Shown: piece after piece, positions 25,671-33,628 of the stretch
Layout: every line of letters starts with the position of its first letter
How positions within the stretch are numbered: position 1 is the stretch's first letter
Assembly (NCBI GenBank): GCA_958348565.1
Contig: CATVZP010000004.1
Location: forward strand, 1-53,019
Direction of reading: 5' to 3'
DNA from: an uncultured Collinsella sp.
GTDB lineage: Bacteria > Actinomycetota > Coriobacteriia > Coriobacteriales > Coriobacteriaceae
DNA: 53,019 nt
The notes under the pieces: generated by a model
What the model saw: only the letters and a program-made list of their open reading frames with translations
What the model was told of the DNA's origin: nothing
The model's database searches: none
Program-made: the position numbers and the translations under genes

Positions 25671-27341
25671 ATGCCTGGTGTTACCCCTGCAGAAGTTCTG
25701 TCCAACTTTGGCATTACGTTGGTCGAAGATCCCGCCGAGAATCAACCCCGCCTGCTGGTGGACCTGCCGGCGGCAGAGCTCGTCGAGCATGCCATTCGTC
25801 GCGAAGAAGGCCGCATGGCCTCCAACGGCGCACTGGTGATCGAGACGGGAGAGCGCACTGGCCGCTCGCCCAACGACCGCTTTATCGTCGACACGCCCGA
25901 CGTGCACGACAAGATTGCCTGGGGTGCCGTCAACCGCCCGCTTTCTGTCGAGAGCTACGAGACCATCAAGGCCGGTATCGTCGACTATCTCAACGAGCGT
26001 GATGTGTTCGTCACCCGCGGCATGGCCGGCGCCGACCGCAACCACACGCGTCGCCTGCTCGTCGCCTGCGAGCGCGCCAGCCAGGCGCTCTTTATTAAGC
26101 AGATGCTCGCCCGCCCGCTTGCCCGCGAAATCGCGCGCACCGGCGAGCCGGACTTCTGCGTGCTCGCCGCGCCGGGCTACCAGTGCGATCCCGCCATCAA
26201 GGGCCTCAACTCCAGCGCCGCCGTGGTCATCAATTTCCAGGAGCGCGTGATTTTGGTCGCGGGTACCGGCTACTCCGGCGAGATTAAAAAGTCCATCTTC
26301 AGCGTTATGAATTACCTGCTGCCCGTCGAGGACGACGTTCTGCCTATGCATTGCTCGGCCAGTATGGACCCCGTCACGCACGAGACCGCCGTGTTCTTTG
26401 GCCTGTCCGGCACCGGCAAGACCACGCTTTCGGCCAACCCCACGCGCCTGCTGATCGGCGACGACGAGCACGGCTGGTCCGACATGGGCATCTTTAACGT
26501 CGAGGGCGGCTGCTACGCCAAGTGCGAGGGCCTGGACGCGTTCCACGAGCCCGAGATTTTCAACGCCGTTCGCTTTGGCGCCATCTGTGAAAACGTGGTA
26601 CTCGATGAGAATCGCAAGCCTAACTACGACGACGTCTCGATTACGCACAATACGCGCGTGGCCTACCCCGTCGAGCATATCCCCAACGCGTGGACCAAGG
26701 GCATGGGCACCACTCCGAGCGTCGTGCTGTTCCTGACCTGCGACGCCTTTGGCGTGTTGCCGCCCATCTCGCGCCTGACGGCCAACGCCGCCATGTACCA
26801 CTTTGTGACGGGCTTCACCGCCAAGATCCCCGGCACCGAGGTCGGCGTCACCGAGCCCACGCCCACGTTCTCCTCGCTGTTTGGCGAGCCGTTTATGCCG
26901 CTCGACCCCATGGTCTACGCTAAGATGCTCGGCGAGCGTATCGCCGACGGCCGCACGCGCGTCTACCTGGTCAACACCGGCTGGATTGGCGGCGGTTATG
27001 GCGTGGGCCATCGCATCGAGCTGGCCTACACGCGCTCACTGGTCGCTCGCGCCCTCGACGGTACCATCGAGGACAGCGAATTTGTGCACGACGATATCTT
27101 TAACGTCGACATTCCCACCACGTGCCACGGTGTGCCCGACGACATCCTGGTGCCGCGCCAGTACTGGCAGAGCACCGCGCGCTACGACGAGGCAGCGCAC
27201 AACCTGGCGGTGATGTTTGAGGAGAACTTCGAGAAGAAGTACTCGCACCTGCCCGAGTCCGTCAAGGCCGCCGGCCCGCACGCCCAGGTGTCCGCCGAGG
27301 CCCGTCATCGCGGCCGCGGCTTGCTGGGACTCCGCCACTAG
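25671..27341 (+). CDS. pckA: Phosphoenolpyruvate carboxykinase (ATP)
   Basis: A 556-residue cytosolic enzyme that interconverts oxaloacetate plus ATP with PEP, CO2 and ADP. The ATG is set by AAAGGAGG eight bases upstream; the open frame extends further 5' but lacks a site. The P-loop GLSGTGKTT is at about 244-252, the second metal/nucleotide motif GDDEHGW at about 263-269, and RTGRSPNDRF near the N-terminus binds oxaloacetate. These are ATP-type signatures; GTP-type enzymes differ. In anaerobic gut bacteria the enzyme often runs in the carboxylating, ATP-forming direction. A strong terminator follows. Confidence 0.96.
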   Translation: MPGVTPAEVLSNFGITLVEDPAENQPRLLVDLPAAELVEHAIRREEGRMASNGALVIETGERTGRSPNDRFIVDTPDVHDKIAWGAVNRPLSVESYETIKAGIVDYLNERDVFVTRGMAGADRNHTRRLLVACERASQALFIKQMLARPLAREIARTGEPDFCVLAAPGYQCDPAIKGLNSSAAVVINFQERVILVAGTGYSGEIKKSIFSVMNYLLPVEDDVLPMHCSASMDPVTHETAVFFGLSGTGKTTLSANPTRLLIGDDEHGWSDMGIFNVEGGCYAKCEGLDAFHEPEIFNAVRFGAICENVVLDENRKPNYDDVSITHNTRVAYPVEHIPNAWTKGMGTTPSVVLFLTCDAFGVLPPISRLTANAAMYHFVTGFTAKIPGTEVGVTEPTPTFSSLFGEPFMPLDPMVYAKMLGERIADGRTRVYLVNTGWIGGGYGVGHRIELAYTRSLVARALDGTIEDSEFVHDDIFNVDIPTTCHGVPDDILVPRQYWQSTARYDEAAHNLAVMFEENFEKKYSHLPESVKAAGPHAQVSAEARHRGRGLLGLRH

Positions 27342-27360
27342 CGTCGCCGCGAGTCCATAT

Positions 27361-27397
27361 CCACCACAAAGGGGACAGGTACCTTTGTGGTGGTTTT
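27361..27397 (+). terminator. Terminator after pckA, CCACCACAAAGG family
   Basis: CCACCACAAAGG pairs with CCTTTGTGGTGG, loop GGACAGGTA, followed by TTTT. One of five near-identical copies in the window. Confidence 0.85.
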
Positions 27398-27525
27398 GCT
27401 TGGGCGGATGACTCGGGTTACAATACGCCTGACATATCGCCCCCTTCTCCGGATGGGGGCAGCGTAAGCGCTCTTGTGGCGGCACCGTAGGACTTTGAAG
27501 GTGGCCGCTGTGAGGGCGCTTTTTG
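27396..27525 (+). promoter_or_regulatory. Promoter and leader with terminator hairpin upstream of the B3/B4 gene
   Basis: Promoter TTGCTT (27396-27401), 17 bp, TACAAT (27419-27424). The predicted RNA starts near 27431 and contains a first hairpin (27439-27460, GCCCCC/GGGGGC). A long second hairpin then pairs GCGCTCTTGTGGCGGCACC (27468-27486) with 27500-27519 and is followed directly by TTTTTG. A terminator between a promoter and the gene it serves suggests attenuation or a riboswitch. I recognise no known riboswitch and no T-box core. Confidence 0.55.
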
Positions 27526-27568
27526 TTTAGGTGCCCTCGCTTGGGCGCGCACAATGAGGGGAGAGCGT

Positions 27569-28288
27569 ATGAAGAGCTTTATTGCCGAGAATTCGTTTTG
27601 GGAGCTGTTTCCGCAGGCGGCGGTCGGCGTCGTGGTCGTAAAGGGCATGAAGCCCGCGGCTCAGATTCCTCAAGAGGACGTGGATGCGATCGCCGCGCTG
27701 CTCGACCGCGCCAATATCGACGCGGAGCGTCATCTGACCAGCGATACTATCAGCGAGAATGCGCCGGTTAAGGCATGGCGTGACGCGTACCGGCTGTTCA
27801 AGACTAAAAAGGGCGCGCGTTGCTCAGTTGAGAACCTGCTCAAGCGCGTGCTCAAAGGCAAGCCGGTCGGCCACATCACGCCGGCGGTGGATATCTACAA
27901 CACGATTTCGTTGACTTATGCGCTGCCCGTTGGCGGTGAGGATTTGCATGCTATTGAGGGCAATCTGCGCCTGGCGGTGACCGACGGCGGCGACGCGTTC
28001 TTGCCACTTGGCGAGGAGGCGGATGATCCGACGCTGCCTGGCGAGCTCGCCTACATCGATGATGCGGGCGCCGTGTGCCGCTGCTGGAACTGGCGCGACG
28101 GCGTTCGTACGGCGCTGTCCGACGATTCGGCGGACGCATTTCTGGCGATTGAGTGCGTGGAGCCCGAGCGGATGGGGGATTGCCAGGCCGCCATCGATCG
28201 CTTGGCCGAGCTGCTCGAGCGCTATCTGGGAGCGACGGTTATCGTTAAGACCCTTGTGACCCGCGACAATCCCTGCGTGGAGCTGTAG
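27569..28288 (+). CDS. B3/B4 tRNA-binding domain protein (PheT editing-domain-like)
   Basis: A 239-residue protein resembling the stand-alone B3/B4 domain of phenylalanyl-tRNA synthetase beta chain, the part that edits mischarged tRNA. Typical segments are KGARCSVENLLKRVLKGK, PAVDIYNTISLTYALPVGGEDL and VCRCWNWRDGVRTAL. ATG at 27569 follows GGGGAGAG; another ATG 15 bases upstream is less well placed. Stand-alone members have been proposed to bind or deacylate mischarged tRNAs or free amino acids; the substrate here is unknown. The leader with a terminator-like hairpin suggests the gene is regulated by a metabolite or by tRNA charging. Confidence 0.8.
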   Translation: MKSFIAENSFWELFPQAAVGVVVVKGMKPAAQIPQEDVDAIAALLDRANIDAERHLTSDTISENAPVKAWRDAYRLFKTKKGARCSVENLLKRVLKGKPVGHITPAVDIYNTISLTYALPVGGEDLHAIEGNLRLAVTDGGDAFLPLGEEADDPTLPGELAYIDDAGAVCRCWNWRDGVRTALSDDSADAFLAIECVEPERMGDCQAAIDRLAELLERYLGATVIVKTLVTRDNPCVEL

Positions 28289-28314
28289 CGGCGTCTAGAA
28301 CCTATTGATGCCCC

Positions 28315-28355
28315 AAACCACCACAAAGGTGACTGTCCCCTTTGTGGTGGTTTTT
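28315..28355. terminator. Terminator, CCACCACAAAGG family (loop inverted)
   Basis: AAACCACCACAAAGG pairs with CCTTTGTGGTGGTTT; the loop reads TGACTGTCC, the opposite orientation to the copy after pckA. T-runs serve the plus strand. Confidence 0.8.
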
Positions 28356-28457
28356 ATGTTGATGTGTTAACAAATGGGATATTTGGGTATGGGTGTTGCC
28401 CTATGCGGCTAAGATGTTTACCCGTTAGCATCATGTAAGCGAAAGGCGGTCGTCACC

Positions 28458-28907
28458 ATGCAATGGAACGACGAGACACGTTTTGAGGACTTTGTCGGAC
28501 TGATCAGCGGCCTCTACAAGGAGATTCAGCGTATCAAGACGTCCGAAGGTGCAAGGCTGGGCCTCAAAGGCTCCGACGTCATGTGCCTGTACTATCTTGA
28601 GCGCAGCAAGGACGGCCTGACTGGCGCCGACCTCGCCCGCATGGCCGGCGTTACCCGAGCCGCCGTTTCGCGCACACTGGCACATCTGGAGGAGGGCGGC
28701 TACGTCGAGGTCGATGACTCGGGTGATGCGGCCGTCAAGTACCGTGCCCCGGTGCGCCTGACTGCCCTGGGCGGCGAGAGCATGAGCGAGGCCGATCGCA
28801 TCATTCGTGAAGTGCTCGACACCACCGGTAAGGCCATGGGCGTGGAGCAGCGCGAGCAGATGTATGCGTCGCTGCGTACGATTCTCAACACCTTGCGCGA
28901 GATCTAA
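28458..28907 (+). CDS. MarR-family transcriptional regulator
   Basis: A 149-residue winged-helix regulator. The DNA-binding part is clear: LTGADLARMAGVTRAAVSRTLAHLEEGGYVEVDD (about residues 55-90) is the recognition helix and start of the wing. Helices before and after form the dimer interface usual for MarR proteins. ATG follows AAAGG. It precedes the DegV gene on the same strand with 118 bp between, so its target could be that gene or itself. No ligand can be deduced. Length is standard for the family. Confidence 0.85.
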   Translation: MQWNDETRFEDFVGLISGLYKEIQRIKTSEGARLGLKGSDVMCLYYLERSKDGLTGADLARMAGVTRAAVSRTLAHLEEGGYVEVDDSGDAAVKYRAPVRLTALGGESMSEADRIIREVLDTTGKAMGVEQREQMYASLRTILNTLREI

Positions 28908-29025
28908 GGCCGCCAAGGCATCTGCTTCCAATTAATAACTGCATAGTCCCGTTTGAGCGCGTATACCGTGCCGGGGCATTGCTGTCAAAATTCCCCGCGC
29001 GAGGTCCGCGCAAGAAAGGATTCGC

Positions 29026-29881
29026 TATGTCCATTCGTATTATTACCGATTCCGCGAGCGATATGACGCCGGCTGAGCATCCCGCTCTGCGTGTTCTGCC
29101 GCTGTCCGTCACCTTTGGCACCGATGTGTACATGGATGGCGTCGACATCGATCACCAGCGCTTTTACGAGATGCTCGTGGAGCGCGATGAACTGCCCAAG
29201 ACCGGCCAGGTCAACCCGTACGCGTTTTCGCAGGCGATTGCCGAGGCGCGTGAGGCCGGCGACGAGGCGGTGATTATTACCGTGGGCGCCAAGCTTTCGG
29301 GCACCAACCAGAGTGCTCGTACGGCACTTGCCGAGGCGCCAGGTGGCGACGTGTTCGTGGTAGACAGCAACAACGTTACCCTGGGCGAGCGCGTCCTGGT
29401 CGAGTATGCGCTGCGCTTGGTGGACGAGGGCCGCAGTGCATCTCAGATCGCGGCGGCTGTCGAGGCCGTGCGCGACCGCGTGGTGGTTATCGGCCTGCTC
29501 GAGACGCTGGAGTACCTGGTGCGCGGCGGCCGTCTGTCTGCTGCGGCCGGCGCTGTGGGTACGCTGCTCAACGTGAAGCCGGTCGTGGCCGCCGAGGACG
29601 GCCTCATCGTGCAGTTGGGCAAGGCACGCGGTTCCAAAAACGGTCGAAACCTGTTGAACCAGAAGGTCGAGCAGGCGGGCGGCGTCGACTTCTCCATGCC
29701 GCTGGCGCTCGGCTATACGGGCCTTTCGGACGCGGTGCTCAAGAAGTATATCGATGACAGTGCGGCGCTGTGGGCTGGCCACACCGAGGGCGAGCTGCCC
29801 GTCCACACTATCGGCGCCACCATCGGCACCCACGTAGGTCCCGGCGCCGTAGCCGTAGCCTTCTTCCAGCCCGCCAATTAA
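29026..29881 (+). CDS. DegV-family fatty-acid-binding protein
   Basis: A 285-residue cytosolic protein of the DegV family. The N-terminal IRIITDSASDM and LPLSVTFGTDVYMDGVDI, then KTGQVNP, SGTNQSARTA and YLVRGGRLSAAAG are the family landmarks. DegV proteins bind a long-chain fatty acid; several act as the fatty-acid-binding subunit of bacterial fatty acid kinase (FakB). No fakA gene is in the window. ATG at 29026 has AAGAAAGGA upstream and is preferred over the longer open frame. A palindromic terminator follows. Confidence 0.9.
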
Positions 29882-29891
29882 CCGACTTGCC

Positions 29892-29934
29892 ATAAACCAC
29901 CACAAAGGGGACAGGCACCTTTGTGGTGGTTTAT
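29892..29934. terminator. Terminator, CCACCACAAAGG family
   Basis: ATAAACCACCACAAAGG pairs perfectly with CCTTTGTGGTGGTTTAT; loop GGACAGGCA. Confidence 0.8.
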
Positions 29935-29961
29935 GCTTTTCCGGGTGGAAGGGAGTGAGCA

Positions 29962-30282
29962 ATGGCGTCTGAGGGCTTTTTTGAGCGGGTGTACGAGGTG
30001 GTCGAGCAGATTCCCGAGGGGATGGTCGCCACGTACGGACAGGTGGCGCTGCTCGCCGGTCGTCCGCGAAGCGCGCGCTATGTGGGCTATGCGCTGCATA
30101 GCAACCCACGCCCTGGCCAAATTCCCTGTCACCGCGTGGTGTTTGCCGACGGTCGTATCTGTGAGGGCTTTGCCTTTGGCGGCCCCGATGTTCAGCGTGA
30201 GCTCTTAATGGGGGAGGGCGTGACGTTTACCGATCCCATGCATGTTGATCTGGCCGTCTGTCGTTGGCCGGCCGGACTCTAA
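29962..30282 (+). CDS. MGMT-like alkyltransferase domain protein with retained PCHR motif
   Basis: A 106-residue protein equal to the DNA-binding C-terminal domain of O6-methylguanine-DNA methyltransferase, without the N-terminal domain of full-length Ada/Ogt enzymes. VATYGQVALLAGRPRSARYVGYAL contains the helix-turn-helix and arginine finger. The active-site motif is IPCHRVV (Cys at about 56), so the alkyl-acceptor cysteine is present; the short non-enzymatic ATL proteins normally have tryptophan at that position. It could therefore be a minimal true alkyltransferase. ATG follows GGGAG. It stands alone downstream of the DegV gene. Confidence 0.85.
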   Translation: MASEGFFERVYEVVEQIPEGMVATYGQVALLAGRPRSARYVGYALHSNPRPGQIPCHRVVFADGRICEGFAFGGPDVQRELLMGEGVTFTDPMHVDLAVCRWPAGL

Positions 30283-30295
30283 CAGCTCTGCCGTG

Positions 30296-30333
30296 GCTAA
30301 ACCACCACAAAGGTGCCTGTCCCCATCGTGGTG
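30296..30333. terminator. Degenerate copy of the CCACCACAAAGG terminator
   Basis: AACCACCACAAAGG on the left, but the right arm reads CATCGTGGTGG, so three pairs are lost and there is no T-run. It follows the alkyltransferase gene. Confidence 0.55.
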
Positions 30334-30531
30334 GAACGCCTGTCCCTTTTTGATAGGTTTACCGGAGCTAACTTATGGAGAAGGTATGGCGGCGCATATT
30401 GACGCTAGAAAGTAAACCACGGTGAACTATATTGGTTTCAGCAACGGAGCAGGCAATAGGCGATGAAAAAGCCTGCCCTGTTGAGTTTGATTCGCATTCC
30501 TCCCCTCTGTGCGATTCAACGGTGTACTTCG

Positions 30532-30578
30532 GGAACAGGCCCGCTGGCAACTAACTGCCAGCGGGCCTGTTCCTGTTT
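30532..30578 (+). terminator. Perfect 18-bp hairpin in the gap before trpS
   Basis: GGAACAGGCCCGCTGGCA (30532-30549) pairs perfectly with 30556-30573, followed by TGTTTG. It may be a terminator for plus-strand transcription or a repeat. The rest of the 30283-30683 gap holds no gene that I can support. Confidence 0.6.
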
Positions 30579-30620
30579 GTCGGGGGAGTGCAGCGGGCAG
30601 AGTCGAACCGGTCGGGCACC

Positions 30621-30648
30621 AAAAAAGGCGGACGCCGTAGCGCCCGCC
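30621..30648 (-). terminator. Terminator of trpS
   Basis: GGCGGACGC / GCGCCCGCC stem with AAAAAA on the plus strand at 30621-30626, giving a U-run for minus-strand RNA, 36 bp past the trpS stop. Confidence 0.8.
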
Positions 30649-30683
30649 CTAAAACAATCCAAAGCTCAAGCCAGCAAATCGGC

Positions 30684-31733
30684 CTAGTACACCATGCCCA
30701 TGGCGTCCTGAACCTCGGCCAGGGTCTGCTCGGCGATCTCGTTGGCGCGACGATTGCCCTCGTGCAGCACGTCCTTGACGTAATTCAGGTCGTTCTCGTA
30801 GCGCTGGCGACGCTCGCGGATTGGGGCGAAGTACTCGTTGACGGCCTCGGTCACGTACTTCTTGAGCTGGCCGGAGCCGCCCATGCCGATCTCATCGGCA
30901 ATCTCGACCTCGGAACGACCGGTGCAGATGGCAGCCGTCGAAAGCAGGCCGGACACGCCGGGGCGGTTCTCGGGATCAAACGTGATCATGCGCTCGGAGT
31001 CGGTCTGGCTCTTCTTGATGCGCTTGGCCGTCTCCTCGGCGGTCATCGAAATATTGATGGCGTTGCCGTAGCTCTTGCTCATCTTGCGACCGTCAAGGCC
31101 GGGCAGCAGCGGGGTCTCGGACAGCAGCGCCTCGACCTCGGGAAATACCTTGCCGTAACGGTTGTTAAAGCGGCGAGCGATGGTGCGGGTGAGCTCGATG
31201 TGCGGCAGCTGGTCGCGACCGACGGGCACGACGTTGCCCTTGCAGAACAGAATGTCGCAGGCCTGGTGCACCGGGTAGGTGAGCAGAAGGCCGGTGAGCT
31301 CGTGGCCCGAGGCCTCCATCTCGGCCTTGACCGTGGGGTTGCGCGCCAGCTCGGCCTCGGACACCAGCGACAGGAACGGCAGCATGAGCTGGTTTGCGGC
31401 GGGCACGGCGGAGTGCGCGTAGATCATGGTCTTGTCGGGGTCGATGCCGCAGGCAAGGTAGTCCATGACCATGTTGTACACGTTGTCCTGGATATGCTCG
31501 GTGGTGTCGCGGTCGGTGATGACCTGGTAGTCGGCGATGAGCACGTTGGTCTTGGCGCCCATGTTCTGCAGCTCAACACGGCCCTTGAGGGTGCCGAAGT
31601 AGTGGCCCAGGTGCAGACGGCCGGTGGGGCGGTCGCCGGTGAGCATGGTGAACTTCTCGGGCGTCTTGGCCAGGCCCTCGCGAATGGCGTTGCTCTTTTG
31701 CAGCGCGACTTCGTAGCTGTTCTCGTTTGGCAT
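30684..31733 (-). CDS. trpS: Tryptophanyl-tRNA synthetase
   Basis: A 349-residue class I aminoacyl-tRNA synthetase that charges tRNA-Trp. PTGRLHLGHYFGTL carries the HIGH-type motif (HLGH) and GRKMSKSYGN the KMSKS motif. VPVGRDQLPHIELTR and GGSGQLKKYVTEAVNEYF are typical of the bacterial enzyme. ATG at 31733 has AGGAG upstream; the frame runs 10 codons further but without support. Length is usual. No T-box leader is evident upstream, where the next minus-strand gene ends 160 bp away. Confidence 0.95.
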   Translation of the reverse strand: MPNENSYEVALQKSNAIREGLAKTPEKFTMLTGDRPTGRLHLGHYFGTLKGRVELQNMGAKTNVLIADYQVITDRDTTEHIQDNVYNMVMDYLACGIDPDKTMIYAHSAVPAANQLMLPFLSLVSEAELARNPTVKAEMEASGHELTGLLLTYPVHQACDILFCKGNVVPVGRDQLPHIELTRTIARRFNNRYGKVFPEVEALLSETPLLPGLDGRKMSKSYGNAINISMTAEETAKRIKKSQTDSERMITFDPENRPGVSGLLSTAAICTGRSEVEIADEIGMGGSGQLKKYVTEAVNEYFAPIRERRQRYENDLNYVKDVLHEGNRRANEIAEQTLAEVQDAMGMVY

Positions 31734-31893
31734 GATTGCTCCTAACGTATGTTCATGGGTCAAGATGATAACGCGTTTATTGAAAGGGGTGGGGCGTAAG
31801 TAGGCGAGGGGCGGGAGAGGGGCGGCTTGTGCGATGGGTGCGGCGCGGCTGCGCTTGGCCAGCGTTGCCTGGGCGCATCCTCGGCAGCTTATC

Positions 31894-33093
31894 CTAGAGC
31901 TTGTGGTGGCGCTCTTCTTTACGTTCCTCGGCTGCTTGCTCCTCCTGTTTAAAGGCGGGGTCGTCGGGGGTTACCAGCTCGTCCTCGTGTGTGCGCTTGT
32001 TGTAATGGTGGCGCAGGACGGGCTCAAAAAGGTGCAGGTGCTTGGCGAAGGCGGCCGAGCCAATGGCGAGCACGACAAAGATGAGCACGCGCGTGGGCAC
32101 CTCGACCTGATTGATCGCGGCGGCGCCGGCCGAAAGCATGATGCACCAGGCGTAGATGAGCAGCACGGCCTGCTTTTGGTTGTAGCCCTCTTGGATCAGG
32201 CGGTGGTGGATGTGGCCCTTGTCGGCCTGTCCGATGCTAATGTGGGCGCGCTTGCGACGCACGATGGCGCTGAACGTGTCTATGATGGGCACGCCTGCCA
32301 CGATGAGCGGGATGATGAGCGAGGTGAGCGCGGCGGTGCGGCTCACGTTGAGCAGCGAGATGGAGCCCAATGCGAAGCCCAGCAGCAGCGACCCCGAGTC
32401 GCCCAAGAAGATGCTCGCGGGGTTGAAGTTGTAATGCAGAAAAGCCACGCACGAGCCAAAGAGCGCGATGGAGAGCGCGGCGGCGTCGATACGGCCCGAA
32501 AGCATGGCCATCGTGAACATGGTGAACGATGCGATGCCGCAAATGCCCGTGGCCAGGCCGTCGAGCCCGTCGATGAGGTTGATGATGTTGGTGAACGCTA
32601 CCAGGTAGATCACGGTGATGGGGTAGGCGAGCCAGCCAAGCATGATCTCGCCGGGGGCAAACGGGTTGATGATGACGCCGATTTTTAAGCCGCCGATGCA
32701 GGCGATGAGCGCGGCGAGTACCTGGCCGGCCAGCTTTTGCTTGGGCTTGAGCTGGAAGACATCATCGATCGCGCCGGTCGCAAAGATCACGGTAAAGGAG
32801 AGTGCCAGCACGGGGTAGCTGATGTGCAGGCGCGGGTGCGGTACCAAAACGGGCGGCCAGCCCAGGTACCAGGTGCCCAGGATCTGCACAATACAGGCGA
32901 CGACGAGGCCCAAAAAGACCGCGGTGCCGCCCATGCGTGGGATGGGCTTAGTGTTGATACGGCGCTTTGAGGGATAGTCGACGGCGTCGAGCTTGATTGC
33001 CAGGCGCTTGACCAGGGGCACCGTGAGGAGGGTCGTGATAAAAGCCGCGGCCGCCACGCATAGGTACGGTATGAAGCTGGTGGATGAAGCCAT
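31894..33093 (-). CDS. Undecaprenyl-phosphate sugar-1-phosphate transferase (WecA/TagO/MraY superfamily)
   Basis: A polytopic membrane enzyme of about 399 residues that moves a sugar phosphate (probably GlcNAc-1-P) from UDP-sugar to undecaprenyl phosphate, starting wall-polymer or capsule synthesis. Family motifs in order: KPIPRMGGTAVFLG, TGAIDDVFQLKPKQKLAGQ (catalytic Asp pair), NIINLIDGLDGLATG, FLGDSGSLLLGF and KGHIHHRLI. About 10-11 hydrophobic segments are seen. The C-terminal tail is charged (ERKEERHHKL). The start is uncertain: ATG at 33093 lacks a clear site, and the frame is open upstream to 33213. The flippase at 22196 could act on its products, but they are 9 kb apart. Confidence 0.88.
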   Translation of the reverse strand: MASSTSFIPYLCVAAAAFITTLLTVPLVKRLAIKLDAVDYPSKRRINTKPIPRMGGTAVFLGLVVACIVQILGTWYLGWPPVLVPHPRLHISYPVLALSFTVIFATGAIDDVFQLKPKQKLAGQVLAALIACIGGLKIGVIINPFAPGEIMLGWLAYPITVIYLVAFTNIINLIDGLDGLATGICGIASFTMFTMAMLSGRIDAAALSIALFGSCVAFLHYNFNPASIFLGDSGSLLLGFALGSISLLNVSRTAALTSLIIPLIVAGVPIIDTFSAIVRRKRAHISIGQADKGHIHHRLIQEGYNQKQAVLLIYAWCIMLSAGAAAINQVEVPTRVLIFVVLAIGSAAFAKHLHLFEPVLRHHYNKRTHEDELVTPDDPAFKQEEQAAEERKEERHHKL

Positions 33094-33324
33094 GAATCGA
33101 AAAACCGCCAAGCGTCGAAGGAAAAGGTCAAAGGGCGCTACGCGCAAAAGGGCATAGCTGACCCATGATACTCGACCGAGGGGGTGCGGGGGTTTGCACC
33201 GTGCGATTATCACGCGCTTACCAGATATTGGGATGTTGGCGGGGGTTCTGCCGAGTGCCGTTGGGTGTCATGCGGGATCTGCGATGGCAGTATTTGGCAA
33301 AATCGGCAAAAGAAAACCACCCCC

Positions 33325-33480
33325 CACGTTACGAAAATGAACCCACCTAAAACAGGTGGGTGCCCTCATCGACTGTTCCAGCGTCCTTAACAACGAAGGA
33401 TACCTGTACTAAGTACGACTGTGTGGGCTCCCTAAATAAACGCGACGGTTCACCCAGTTGCTCCGCGGGGGGCGGAATAC
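33325..33480 (-). ncRNA. Candidate structured small RNA (6S-like in outline, unproven)
   Basis: The gap from 33094 to 33628 has no gene. On the minus strand TATGAT (33485-33490) could be a -10. The RNA that would follow folds into several hairpins: GTAC-TTA-GTAC, TCCTT/AAGGA, and near its 3' end CCCACCT/AGGTGGG, which could be the terminal stem or a terminator. The length (about 155 nt) and long partly paired outline recall 6S RNA, but I cannot confirm identity. On the plus strand TTGACA (33516-33521) may be part of the promoter of the radical SAM gene. Confidence 0.3.
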
Positions 33481-33628
33481 CTACATCATAAAGCGGCACT
33501 TTGTTGATTCCAGTCTTGACATTACAAAATTCGTGTCGGACGATTACGGCGCCTTGGGCTTGGAGCCGTCCGTGCGGTCCGGGCCTTTACGTTTGAGCTG
33601 CTGAATCGTTATTTTGGAGCATGTTTTT

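Noticed and set aside
27430..27525. T-box riboswitch
   Set aside because: GGCGGCACCG loosely resembles the antiterminator core, but the conserved T-box sequence and a specifier stem are absent.
27361..30333. CRISPR-like array suggested by recurring CCACCACAAAGG sequences
   Set aside because: The copies are palindromic, lie hundreds of bases apart between genes, change orientation and carry no spacer pattern.
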